Source: Prostheceraeus crozeri
Lineage: Eukaryota; Platyhelminthes; Polycladida; Euryleptidae
NCBI GenBank assembly: GCA_907163375.1
Contig: CAJQUW010005333.1
Location: 248,001-312,000 of the forward strand
Length of the DNA: 64,000 bases
Reading direction: 5' to 3'
Below, in pieces: positions 1-12,200 of the stretch. Position 1 is the stretch's first letter; every line of letters starts with the position of its first letter. A model generated the notes under the pieces. The model was not told where the DNA came from, did no database searches, and saw only the letters and a list, made by a program, of their open reading frames with translations. The translations under genes and the position numbers were made by a program.

Positions 1-450
1 AATGAGATTGATAATACCAAAGCAAATAGTGTTAAGACATTTATACTAATTTTGCTCCACATTCTTGCTGAGCACCTAACACTAGAGAAAGGGGATAAAA
101 TAAACAAAATTCGGTCATATGGAAGAACGAAGATTCTCCTAATGTGCTTGCGAGGAAGAACAATGTTTATTTTTTATGTTTATTCATTCGTCCTATTGCA
201 AATATGAACATCGATATCAGAGGAATTTACTGTTCTCTTTAGCAGCTCCAAGAATGGCGTTCATCCGCTTTAATAAGTTTAAGTTTGATTGTATTTCATT
301 CATAGTTTAAATAAGCTATTTGAAATAGTTTCGCATGAAATGAATATATAATGGAATTTTTGAAATGTTTTTTTAAAACTTCGACGCTCAACAGGGAGGA
401 TTCTTTGTTGAGCTCCTCTGGCGTTAAAGTACCCTTACAGTCACAATTTT

Positions 451-852
451 ACAGCATTAGACATGTCGTCTCTTCTTCTGCTTAGGTAGAAAGGAAGCAT
501 TGGAACATGTAACGTTAATGAAATGGCACAATCTGCTAACATAATACCATAGCAATCGAACAATGAGCAACCAGTTCAACATTGAACACGCCAAATTGGG
601 CGAAGTTTCAGTGACTGTCATCAACCGGATCACACAGCAAAGACACACAGTCGATGTCAAGTTCTACATAGAAGTTTGTGAACGTTTTTTCGTGCGCCTG
701 CTAATTTTTTTAATAATGATCGGAGGGCCCAGCATTGTCGAGAAAACTTTTGCGCAATGATCTGAATTCTTTGAATCTGAAGGAATTGCAGCGAATCTTG
801 AATCAGTTTGCGCTTCTAGCATAGTGACACGCTTAAACAATCTAATTCTGTG
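451..852 (+). mobile_element. hAT-like MITE, copy 1 (shortened)
   Basis: Non-autonomous element of the family repeated at 23.8, 24.3, 26.15 and 30.7 kb. The right end reads ...TAATTCTGTG and the left end is a slightly damaged version of CACAGAATTAGAC. It is flanked by CACAATTT(T) at 442-450 and 853-861. An 8-bp target duplication with CA...TG ends fits the hAT superfamily (inference). It lacks an internal block of about 100 bp present in the other copies. The short open frames inside recur in other copies but match no protein known to me. Confidence 0.75.
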
Positions 853-861
853 CACAATTTT

Positions 862-2099
862 GATTTCGATCAAATTTCTATTGAGGAGTTTCTTAATTTC
901 CCGCATCCATGGGAACATGAGAGGGTGCGAAGTATACATCAAAACCAACTCAAGAGGCTCGCATACGAAGTTTTAGGTATGTGAGGGTTGATATCCGTTC
1001 TGCTCCGGGTTCCTCCGCAGGGTAAGAATGTCCGAATTCTCGCAGTCTTCTATCATATGACCTATGGAATCCGGGGTTTGTTTAATACTAAGACTGTCAG
1101 TCTCTTTGCTAATCCTTTGGCGGAGCTCTCCGAGCCATCTGAACTCGGAGAAATAAATCTTTAATCCTCAACGGAGTTGAGCAAGAAGACACTGGTCCGT
1201 CTTTTCCATGATTCTCTCTGTAGTGACCTTTGATCATGAATCTTACACTCTCTCAAAGGTTTTTGCTCTATCTTTGGTGCAGGTGAGTTTGAGCTTTTTT
1301 TGGGAGATCGTCGCCTCCTTTTTGTCTGGTCTATCCGTATATTCATCGGCTTCTTCATTTGTGTCGACACTACTGTGATCGGCTATAACATGCACTCTTT
1401 TTTCGTCTCTATCACCCCAAGAAGCAACTGGCGCACTTGATCTGGCGTGTGTGTGTGTCCTGCTGTAATGGTGCATTCTGGAGTGCTGTTATAGATTGTG
1501 AGAGAGGATGAGAAACAGCTTTTCTCACCATTCCGCTTTTTACTTGCAGTGCGTGTTACAATAACAAAGCAATTTTACAAACTACATTTCCAAAATTTCC
1601 CTAAATCTGCGTGAGTTCCGAAAATTGTGATTCGCTTAATTATCGCTAAGGTGGGCGGTTATATCCCATCATTAGACGCAGCTACTTTGTGTCAATCGGA
1701 GTAAAATAACAAAGTTCGCCTCAAAAGAAATGTTTAGGCTGACATTATTCATTGTACTCACGTACCGGCATAGGATGACTGAAATACCTGCTTCGCTTCT
1801 ATATACTTGAAATGATTTTGAGTTCAATCTGCCAAGCAGTGTCTAAGCACTCTGGAGATCTTCTTACTTTCTTCACGTTGTATTCAAAGGTTGTCAAACA
1901 GAGATATGTCAAAGAAGCGCCAATGAAAGATTATCATTTCAAAATTTATTATATTTTCTCATTTAGCATCACTTATTAACGTTACCTTTTTATTGTTCAC
2001 ATTAATGTATGGCCAACAAGTTTTTCGGGAAAAATTAAATTTGCAATTCCCGATATAAAACTATACGGATATCAGCTAATAACTCACGTTCCATGTTCC
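862..2099. other. No gene recognised
   Basis: Unique AT-rich sequence. Short overlapping frames at 1161-1476 (minus) are rich in basic residues but have no recognisable motif or convincing splice sites. I see no repeat family here that recurs elsewhere in the window. Confidence 0.4.
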
Positions 2100-2760
2100 A
2101 TTTATGCCCTCTACACTCACTCAATCCATTCAGCTTCGATTGCTCCAACTTGATTGTGTCCGATGATTTCTCCTCATGCCTCCTCGCCACTTCTCTCCAT
2201 CGAGGGCATCGTTGGGGACAAGTCCGAGTAGTCGGAGATCTTCGTCGACATTGTTCCTCCATCACTTCTTGGGTCGGCCGGCTGGTCTTCGCCCTGCCAC
2301 GTCCACCAATTGCATTCGTCGTGTCCAACAGTTGTCATTCCTTCTGGTGACATGCCCGAACCAACGCAGACGCCTTCTCCGTACGTCGTCGTCTATATCC
2401 TCTAACCCGAGTCTTCTTTTCACTTCTTCATTTGAGATCCGATCTTGAGGAACACACATCCAACGCGCCATTCTCATGTCGTTGACTTCAAGTCGCCTCA
2501 ATGATTCCTTCGTCATGACCGACGTTTCACTTTCCGTACAACATGCAGTTTCTGACAAATGCTTCGTAAATCTTTGCCTTTGCTCTTAAATTTGTTGCTT
2601 TGGTTGTCAAAAAGCGCGAGAGTTCTCTGAACTTATTCCAACCACACCGAATTTGAGTCTGCATTGCAGCGACAGCGCCCCTACCTTCGTCCAGCATGTC
2701 CCCAAGGTCGCAGAAATTCTCTTCAATATATAATTCCCTGTGTAGTCCCTAATGTAAAGT
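2100..2760 (-). mobile_element. RTE-type LINE, 3' end fragment
   Basis: The minus strand can be read as the C-terminal part of an RTE-like reverse transcriptase. It starts at a decayed version of the FCYLGDM box (CDLGDMLDEG, about 2710), then IRCGWNKFRELSRFLTTK, a version of the CVRxCMLYGSETW box, and the hallmark RRRRLRWFGHVTRR followed by GRRPAGRPKK and NVDEDLRLLG. This order of boxes is standard for the region downstream of the catalytic core in RTE elements. There is at least one frameshift near the MLYG box and a stop where a Trp is usual after GRPKK. The catalytic core and endonuclease are missing, so this is a 5'-truncated dead copy. Confidence 0.85.
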
Positions 2761-3385
2761 AGTGTAGTTGCATTTTGCAGTTTCATGGTGATGACATCTC
2801 TCCGCATTTTGTGTCTTGTGTCCAAGTTACAAATTTGATGATTAAAATTGTTTCAGACGTCATTCATAAAGTTGTTCTGCAAATATAATTTCCTTTTCAA
2901 TTACGTATTATAAAAATAACATCATTTTATTGCATTTATATTTCCAAATGTGCACCCTCAATCATTCATAATGTTCATTCACTACAAATCTCATTATGCA
3001 TCCAGACTGCATCATTTAGAACTACATATTCGGTAGATAATAAACAGACCTGTTTATCTTGTAAAGCATTTCAGTTTCAATAACGCAATCAGCAGTTCTT
3101 CTTCTTCAACGGAGTCTCCATTATAGGAAAAAGTTGCTGGAGAGGTGAACTTGAGGTCCATTGCATAAGACTAATCAGTGAATTGCTTGCTGTTCGGTGG
3201 ATTGTCATCGGCTACTGCTCCCTGTGTCAATATTGCATCATGACACAGAAGAAAGTGCACGTTTCTACCTTGTTCGGTCTGAATCTGAAATCTTAATTTC
3301 GTTTTATTGATCAGAATCATTTATATGATTAATCGATAGTCCTCTTCAAGTAATAAGAAACTGATAATCCAAGCGGGTTCGATCG
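2761..3385. other. No gene recognised
   Basis: AT-rich unique sequence; nothing supportable on either strand. Confidence 0.4.
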
Positions 3386-3470
3386 GAAGATAGCTCAGTT
3401 GATAGAGCGACTGCTCGGATGTCTGCTTAAGCAGAAGGTGCTAGGTTCGTGTCTGACCGTGACGATGATA
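3386..3470 (+). repeat. tRNA-derived SINE head
   Basis: Contains TAGCTCAGTTGATAGAGCG, a good RNA polymerase III A box, and GGTTCGTGTCT, a B box with two changes from GGTTCGANTCC, spaced as in a tRNA. The acceptor arms do not pair, so this is a SINE head or tRNA pseudogene rather than a working tRNA. The 3' limit is not defined. Confidence 0.65.
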
Positions 3471-3779
3471 CCACCGCTTTCATTGCATTAGTTCTAACAG
3501 ATAGGCCTACATAGTAAGTACGTTGGCTCATCAATAATTCTACTAATTTTCTACCTTGTTTTGAAAATGCAAAGAAATGTTATATCCCGAAAGAAATCTT
3601 GGAAATCTCATGATTGTTTTGAAGAAGTTGCCTGAATGTTCTCTGCAAATATCTATAGTTTCGTCCAGATATCACTAAAATAATGCCGTCTGTGTGTCGC
3701 AGATGTAGGTGCTTTCGAAATTCAATTGACATTTCTGCTTCCAATGCAAATCTTTGCCTAGTTTCTCTGCCATATATGA

Positions 3780-3840
3780 CAGTGTTTCTCAACACCCGGT
3801 CCGCGGACTAATATTGTACGCGGGACAGGTCTGTTTGAAA
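3780..3840 (+). mobile_element. hAT (Charlie/Tip100-type) end fragment
   Basis: CAGTGTTTCTCAAC followed by CCGGTCCGCGGAC closely matches the well-known hAT terminus of the CAGTGGTTCTCAACC...GGTCCGCGGAC type. No matching opposite end was found in the following kilobase, so the element is probably truncated or its other end has decayed. Confidence 0.55.
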
Positions 3841-4924
3841 TAAAGATCGCTTTTGATATAAAGCCAAATATCGACAATGATAAATCTATATCATTTTATT
3901 CTGAGGAAAAAGGATATCATTTTATTTTTGAAAAATGATAATGATATCATCAAAAATTTTTCTTCCAATTATATTTTCTAATCATAGATTCTTTGCCTTT
4001 TGTATTGAAGCAAATTTAGTCTCTTTCGTTTGTTCTACCCATGTCCTTCCCCACTGGTTGATTCATTTAGCGAAAGGCAACAGGCTATTTTCTGTCAGTC
4101 TGTCTATCACACAAATTGTCAAACAACTCATTAGTAACACCGTCTTGATGCTTTTGAAGTCCTGACTGTAATCTAAATATTTTTAGCCTTTTTCGCACTC
4201 TAGATACTATTGGCCTCACCAACTGCATATTGTAGGCATATTTTTAATTCGAGTGTATAAAGCTTAAATCAAAACTTGAGATGTCTAATGTGTAGGCCAT
4301 AGGCTCTACCCAACTTTTGATATACAAGAAACTTTGTTTGACTAAACTGCTTTCTTCGGTCTTCCATTATTTGGAATATATCGATGCTGCATGCAATCTA
4401 ATATTAACTTCATTGCTCAGAGCAGCAAAAGTATCATGACAGCTATGTTAATCGAAAAATTCGTGCGACTAGATCTAATTACGGTGTATCATTGCCGATC
4501 ACAGTATAAAAACACTTAATCAATGGCTGATTTAGTGCAAGAACGTCTTCCACCGTCTTTGAATTGGTTTATCAATGCGACGCTGTCTTAGAGTCGAAGA
4601 AGTATTTCTTCAATATGATTAGCATAGACAGCATCTGCAGATTATGTGTCTTCATATGAGGTTACGCTGACACATATATGTGCCAATGATAGCGCTACTT
4701 TACTTCAAATTGCGAGCATGCGATTCAGTCAGCTTCATCTGTCCATTGAAGCTGGGACATTCCCATAACGACGTCTAAATGTTTCATAATTTTAATAAAC
4801 TTATAGTTAATAAGACTTAAGGTTTGTCCTTAAGAGGACAGGTGGTGCGTTCCCACCGGCAGACATTAAACGTTCAAGGCGCGTCAAACTTTTGACTATC
4901 CTAGGACTACATTTTAGAGCCAAA
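3841..4924. other. No gene recognised
   Basis: AT-rich unique sequence. The open frame at 3935-4165 has no recognisable domain and low-complexity hydrophobic content. Confidence 0.4.
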
Positions 4925-5165
4925 CTTGACGAGATCGGTGTGGAGGACCTTGCCCCTAGTCCATTTTTCACTCAGCGCTTCTAAAGCGGGGCTGGACCTT
5001 ACCCCTAATGGTCCTTTGACTTGTGATCCTCGACAAATGCATGAATGCATGAAGGTCTTTAAGCACAAAGACTTGACGGATCTGATTGCGTGCCGGGCGG
5101 ACCTTCCCGGGGGTCCATAACATAGCGCTATACGGGCTGGACTTCACCCTTAAGTGTACGAGATC
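4925..5165 (+). repeat. GC-richer patch with repeated GGAC/GTCC hairpins
   Basis: Three short inverted repeats of the same design occur in a row at 4945-4962, 4994-5014 and 5099-5116. Each has a GGAC(C)TT left arm, a C-rich loop and a (G)GTCC right arm. A decayed fourth GGACTT half-site lies at 5139. The flanking sequence is unique AT-rich DNA. No protein is recognised in the overlapping short frames. Confidence 0.5.
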
Positions 5166-5867
5166 GTACAAGGCCGCTTAACAAGTGATCTCCTTGGTCA
5201 AAGTTTCAGGCTCGATTGATTAGGAACTTATATATAAATAGACACTTAGTAATCACCATGTCAACCTCATGGAGACCAGTAACGGACACAGTCCATTCAT
5301 CACACTAGGGCAGTAAGCGATAAGAAAACAACGTTAAAACAAATAAAACAATAGCCAGTCGTCAGCAGGTACCCGCCTATGACCCGCCATATGACTAGGG
5401 TGACGCACAAGGTTTGTTGATTTTTCACGGTTGCCTAAAGAATGTGTTATTCCAATTGGATCGCTCAGTTGACGTATTACTGTTTTGTATACTGTTATTG
5501 TATAGGCTACATAAATGATAATTTTTTGCTTTTAAAGAAATTTCGTAATTACTAGTGTCGGCTGACTCCCGATCAGTCTTTAAACAGGACTTACAGGCAA
5601 CCTTACTAGGACATCATCTGTAGAAACGGAATTTGAGATAAAAATGCTAAATTCCATTTCAGCACGATTATACGCCGTTGCGTATGATAGATCCGTATTT
5701 ATTCAAATAAGTCCTAGTCCAGGCAGTTCATTCCGCTAGAAGTAGAGGTTGAGAAATACTGATACGGGAAATTTGTTAACTTTACATTCTTCAATTCCCG
5801 AATCTTTGCAGTTTCTATCCCAATTTTCAAGACTGACTCATTATCTGCTTATACACGTGTTAATTGT
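5166..5867. other. No gene recognised
   Basis: Unique sequence with no recognised coding or repeat content. Confidence 0.4.
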
Positions 5868-6150
5868 GAAATCATGAACATGAAACAATGGGCAAATTTT
5901 AATGAATTTATCCTTAATGATCACAAAACGAAGATAATGGTTTTCACTAAAAAGGATACCAATGGCATTGAGTGGTTGACAAACTTACCTTTTCGTCTAG
6001 TTAATGAAGAAAAAATCTTGGGAATGTTTTGGAGCGATGATTTATCATGGTATAATCATTTCAAATGCATCGAAATATCAGTTGAAATATCAAAGTACTT
6101 GGCCGGTTGAACCGTCTTTTTGATGTATTATTCAAACATTGTAAATGTGT
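5868..6150 (+). mobile_element. CR1/jockey-like LINE, reverse transcriptase fragment
   Basis: Frame from about 5874 reads QWANFNEFILNDHKTKIMVF, then NEEKILGMFWSDDLSWYNHF. This matches the segment of CR1/jockey-like reverse transcriptases just after the catalytic YADD box (W...N...LN..KTK.M.F, then ...LG...D..L.W..H). The YADD box itself and everything upstream are absent, and homology fades after LAG at 6107. A dead, doubly truncated scrap. Confidence 0.7.
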
Positions 6151-8997
6151 ACTCATAATCAAATCCCTCTAAAGTAAACGCTGCTTCAGAAAGCAGCCAA
6201 ACAACACGTGAGAAATGACTGACTGGTTTCTAGCACTTGAGAAAACAACACTGTTGAGCAACAAGAAATAGGAAAACATTAGCAGATTTCCGTAATGACT
6301 GCGCTGTTTTTTAGATAAAAAATACAATGAATTTATTCTATAATTTCTTATCGCCTGAACTGTGCATAAAAGAATAGATGACTATCAACTTTAATGTGAC
6401 ACACATTTTGTAATAATAATCGTGTTTTACGTTCTTACTACATATTTTCGTTCAGAGAACACATAATAGCGCGATTATGTGTGTGTTTACTCTTTCTGTA
6501 TTTTCTCTTACTCGGGACATGTTGAATGAGTTGTCGCATTACCGCAAGCACATGATTTAACAAATCATAGAAAGACATCGTTTCTGTCACGATAATACGT
6601 GTGAGCTTTGAAAATATGACATTTAGGAAACATCATATACATGTACAGTGTAGTAGGATTTGTGAACGGTTGCATTCGATCTCCCGATTAACAAATTTAC
6701 TGCACGTTTGCAGAGCGTCAATCTAATAGGGCATTAGACGAATTCTGGGTCATGATAAAAATACTTACCATATTACTTACATCGACTTCATAAGTAGTCG
6801 TGTATAATACAATCCAAGGTATCTATAACAATCATCACCTACCCAGCGTCAACTGTTCGAGTTGACTACTATTAGCGCTTAAACTGACGGGTCATTACTC
6901 GGAAACAATATCGTTAATCGCAAGCTCTCCTCTACTTATGTGGTAACACTGCGTGTAGCTCGGTGCGCGCAATCTAGTTTGATATTCTGCTCTTGTCTAC
7001 TCCTATTGCTGTCACCCATTTGTTTGCCAGTTTATAATGTAGAAAGTCGAAGGCAAACACAAATTTCAATATCATACGCATTTCATTCACCGTTTCGGGT
7101 GTGGTTTCTTCGCATATTTTTGCTTCTAACAATCAGCTAAGTGTCATGATACTTAGTGAGTTAGTTGTTGAGAAGGATTGGAGTTGCAGTGGTGATGCAT
7201 AGCGGATATCAAAAGGCCATCCTTAGTTAGTTATCCAGCTTTCAATCTGTTTAAATCTGCTCTTCAACTTAGAAATCATGAAATAGCAACATAATAGAGC
7301 CAAATTTACTTACGGATTAAATCTTTTAATAGAACTGCCCTTTCGGTGATTTTATTTGCCATTGTCGTCTGAAATATGATTATTGCGTCTCCTATTAGAA
7401 ATGTGTTAAAATTTGACATTCTTCCAGATTGGAAGAGTCACGTGTATTTTAAAGGAAGTCACTTGAAAGTTGCATTTACTCCGGATACTTGCGTCTGAAA
7501 GTAAACGTGGATTTATGGCCTTCCATGCTCTTTTTCTGTTTTACTTCCTGGATTCATAATTGCAGTAAAGCCTGATATGTCAATTTGACCGGAAATATCT
7601 GTTCAGCACCGCGGTTACATTACAGAGACAGATAAATAGGGAGAGTAAATCTGTCAGTTCAAATTGATGTGAGAAATGTAAATGTTGAAATTGTTTTAGA
7701 GAACAAATCAGATTTGCAGTTCCAAATTTATCCGTTCAATCTCTATTTCCTCTGCCATGTTGGGTAGGATCATTCTCCGGTAGGAAGGTCTTCTCGTTTT
7801 CCGTTTAAGAGAGTCGACTTTTCAGTGGCACAGGCTGAAGACACCGTCACTTGTTTAAGCGTCTCGTGTTGGTCATTCAACCTGAATCTTCAAGATGGTG
7901 GAATTATTGGAGCTATTTTGAATATTTCTGCGATGCTGAGCACATTCGTGCACTTCAATGGACCGTGACTGACGATTTCTCACTAGCCAGGTGTGATAGC
8001 TTGTTACCGACTGTACCCTGTTACTCGTGCAATCAACTGTTGCCTCCTATAACTCCTCATAACGGTCTATGACCACGTTTTTAGTGGCTAACCTACTCTT
8101 AGCGACCATAACCGACTGTATCCGCAGTCACGTTCCATCACAACGTATAAGCTGTAAGAGAGTTCATTCGGTTTTCAAATGTTAGTATTTAATTTCGACA
8201 TGTTAAACTTTTCTTAATGGCAAGCAAAATATCAGATTATTTCATCCTCAGTTTGATGGATTCTTTCGGTTACAGTTTCACTACCTAATACTCTTGTTAT
8301 TCCGTTGCTCCGAAGGCCAAGATCTTTTTTTAGTGCATTATTTTTATTTTTTATCATTATGTTAAATTACAATATTTTTGATCTACCGAAGGCACAAGGC
8401 ACGGAGTGACGCTGGAATTGCTATCAATTTGTTTTTCGTTTCCTTCTGTCGTCATTTTCCCTTGACTGTTAACATGGATTCCGCATCATTAGATTGACAA
8501 TTTCTTAATAAGACGGCAAAATGCTTCAGAAATTGCCTGAATTGATCGAATTGAAATCCTCGAAAGAAGAGATGTTCAAACAGAACCGAACTATTCACTG
8601 TGTACAGTAATAAGAATAGCCTACTCGATAGTTTGCTAATCGAATTTCTTGATTACCTTCATGGGATGAACTTCCCTGAAAATTGTAGAGATTGGTAGCG
8701 ATCCACTGATTACACAGCGCTGTTGTCTCGACAGCATAAATGCTCACAATGTTGTACAGTTTGTCCTCTTATGTTATTGTGTGACCAACTGATGCATAGA
8801 GTTAATGTCAAACTTACTGTCAACATATCATCTGACTATCGATGAGCAAGTTCATTTATGGAGAGGTTCGCAGTGTATATTTCGTCTGTATCACTTCCGA
8901 AGAACATCGTGTACCAAAAATCGTTTAGACAAGATTTGAAGCTATGAATGATCGGCTGTAAGTATTGTTTTAAAGAATCTATTCCTCACTGAAGTTG
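6151..8997. other. No gene recognised
   Basis: 2.8 kb of AT-rich unique sequence. The longest open frames (6940-7140 plus, 7851-8072 plus) have no domain or splice context I can support. No repeats shared with the rest of the window were seen. Confidence 0.4.
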
Positions 8998-9280
8998 CTG
9001 TTCTCGTAGTCGAGTGGTAAGAGACCTGTCATCAAAGAATAAGGTACCAGGGTCGAGTATGACTCAGAACAAACATGGAAAGTTTTCGAGTGTTCAGAAA
9101 ACCATCAAAATACATAATATTAATGTTTAAAATGTGGTGCTTCACCGGCATTATCTGCTAAGGTTGTAGGATAGGTCTAAAGTTGCTAACCTTGACTTGC
9201 TGCCCCACTCCTAGTTTGCCAGTTATTGATTGGGACACGGGTCAGTAAAAACGTAGCACCTGTCTAAAAACCCCAATGAT
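8998..9280 (+). repeat. Probable tRNA-derived SINE
   Basis: TAGTCGAGTGGTAAGAGACC resembles an A box and GGGTCGAGTATGACTC resembles a weak B box, spaced roughly as in a tRNA. A GC-richer body follows with CTTGCTGCCCCACTCC at about 9200. There is no second copy in the window, so the limits are uncertain. Confidence 0.4.
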
Positions 9281-12200
9281 GATTCAACCGCGACTTACAG
9301 ACAATATTTAATTGACTAACTTTCACTGCCTTTACGAAGTTTGACGAATATTGTACAGGTTATTGTGAGTTTCGAATTTCCTTGCGCGTTTAACTCCTTG
9401 GAAAAGTTAATGGAAAGCAAAAGGTTTACTAATTGCTGCTGCTTCGTCGTCACGCCGTTAGAGGAATAAATCTTGTACGGGTATAAAAGATTTACCTCGT
9501 AGAATTCGCACGAATATTATTGGCCTTTTTGCTATTACTGCTTCAGGGATTGAAATTTTTTATCGTAAAACTGTCAATCTTAGCTGTCTGTATTTGAATG
9601 ACAGCTAGCGTAAATTTCTTTGTTTTATGTTTCCTGATCATCTGTATGGTTACTTTTCCCTCTGGGCTGTTCTTGACAATCAAATTCCTGCATCTGACGT
9701 TTGATTATACATTTCTTCGTTTATTTATGCAAAGAATCGTCATTCAAAACTCGGCTGCATGCTTTCCCTCGCAGTTTTTATTCAATATTATCTATTTCTG
9801 ATAAACAGTTTCTGACTTCTCTTTGTAACTACTTCGAGAGAAACTGATAACAAATTCAACTTCACTATTTCTGTGAAACGCATATTAGCATGATCGCTGT
9901 TTTCCCATGAAAACACCGAACACAAGTCTATTTGCATTCTTAATAAATCTTGATGACTTATATACTTGAACGGATGTAATCACTCTCACAAGAATATCAT
10001 TCATTTCCTGTCGATTGCCTCAAACAATGATTACTAATTAGAAACTATTGTTTTCAAGAAGTCAGTTGCCTGTCTCATTGCGTAATATATTGTTACAACA
10101 ACCACTAGTTAAGACTCCGCAATTTGCACGCCGCATGACTCTCTTACCTCGATTTCTATTCATCTGAGGAATTCAGACCATCATTTTCAAACTGATGTCC
10201 TGTGTTGACCCAACATAGTCGTGTTGAATGATTTAATGTAAAGTTGTCTGTCTGATTTACACATTTTATGCATGACATTGATGCGGGGCTGTCAGAAACT
10301 AGCAGCAATTTGGCTGAGCAACCATTTGTCGTCAGCAATCAGCATTCAATGTAACCGTTGTATTTTCGACTTACTTTCTCATCCATCATTTTCGTCTGTA
10401 CTGAGCAGAACAGTGGATGCGCTCATTATATACACCCGCAAGAAGGGTGAAAGAAAGAAGGTAAAGAAGGGTTCTTTACTTCTTTCAATCATTCGATCAA
10501 CTGCCTTCGTAGTGGAAGGTCGGATAGCTCTGCGGCTCTACACCTTGTGTAGTAGAAGCTCGTAAGCATGTTCCATTTCCGACTATCTATGATGGAATTA
10601 ACATCAAACATTGCATGCACATCAGAGCAACTACGGAAAACAGATATCTTGGATGTACGGGGGCTAAAAGATGCACTAAAATGTTAATGTATATTGAACA
10701 ATTACTTATTTAACAGAAGAATCAAGTCAAGTCAGAAATGCTTCAACATCACGAAGAAAAAGAAACATAGGATTGACAGAACTGGTGCGGTGTGCTGTCT
10801 TATGTCTCATGTGCTGCTTCCACTTCACTAATTGACCGATTCGATGACGATCATGTAGAGCTAAGGCTTTCAATGCCATTCATCCGCCTGATGGAAACAC
10901 TCGCATCAAACCTTTGTGTTACAGACAGATGCAATAGTTCCCTTTTACTGTCTATTTTGTCAAACTGTTTGTAGAGCTCTGTTTTTGTGCTTTCATGAAC
11001 TATTTTTAAACTTTCCTTCAATCAGCTATAGCTGTTTGATCCAAATAAATGCATATCATGTTCTATTCATTTTTTTCAAATTATAGCGTGCGATTTAGTA
11101 TGTGCTTCTGCAAGCTGATAAATGATGATTTTTTCAACATACGAGTGTTATCAGCTTTCATAAGAGTAGAAAGATGTCTTCAGACGTGAACACTTTAAGC
11201 ACGAAAATTCCCTGGCAGCCGCAGACGCTGCATTTTGCCATGCAAGGACTAGTCAGTCATAGAGTAAGTATATAAGGTAGAACAGCAGCTGATCAATAAT
11301 TAAATCCACTTTGTGTATTCAGTTTCGATTTTATTATATGAACTCGAATGAGATCCAGCACCACATGTGAGATACGCAAATTTTTACACCTTTGGAGAAA
11401 TTTTGGATTTGACTGATCGTGATAGCAAAAAAAGGAAGGAATAATAGCATTTTACAAATAATTCATGTCATGTAAACCTGTGTGAAGTGGTAATATAGTT
11501 TGTTTAATTAGCAATCCGATGGGCTGCTGTCACTTGTATATATATAGCCTTTTCAATAAGAGCACTTTCTTGAGCGCGATCATACCACAAGCTATATAAC
11601 CTGCCACTGGTAGAGCACGATAAAATAACCACTGACAATGATCACAATTATGTCAAAAGATGTAAATGGCTCCGCATTACTATACAGATTTGAGTGAATC
11701 ATAAAGCTAATTATACCGATGAAAATGGAATTATATACTTAAAATTTCAGCCAAGAAAGCACAATAAGATGTTGACATTTTTATGAAAACTTGCATTATA
11801 ATGCAGCTCATTAATTTCCTTTGATAATCAGGTTAATTTCCGCTTAATTTAGATGCTTGTTAGCAGATATTCACTCCTTTTGATGCCCAACTTGTTTTAT
11901 ACTACTTATAAAAGGGCTTCATCTCGATAGCATACAGATTTGCAAATTTTTAGCTTTTTAAAAATTGCTCAAATAATTTTTTGGATCACAGGAACTTAAT
12001 CTCCGCAAAAAGCTGAATCTTTTCATATAAAAAATTCACTGGATACAGAAACATGTTGAGTCGACACTCTACCTACACATGCTTACTCTATGTAGTCAGT
12101 GCAGCTCGGATCCCCTAACTGACTTAAGATATCTAGAGTGGCTCAGCAAGCTGAGGTACTGCACAATAGGCTGCTCTTCGTTGGTTTATGCTGTCTTTGC

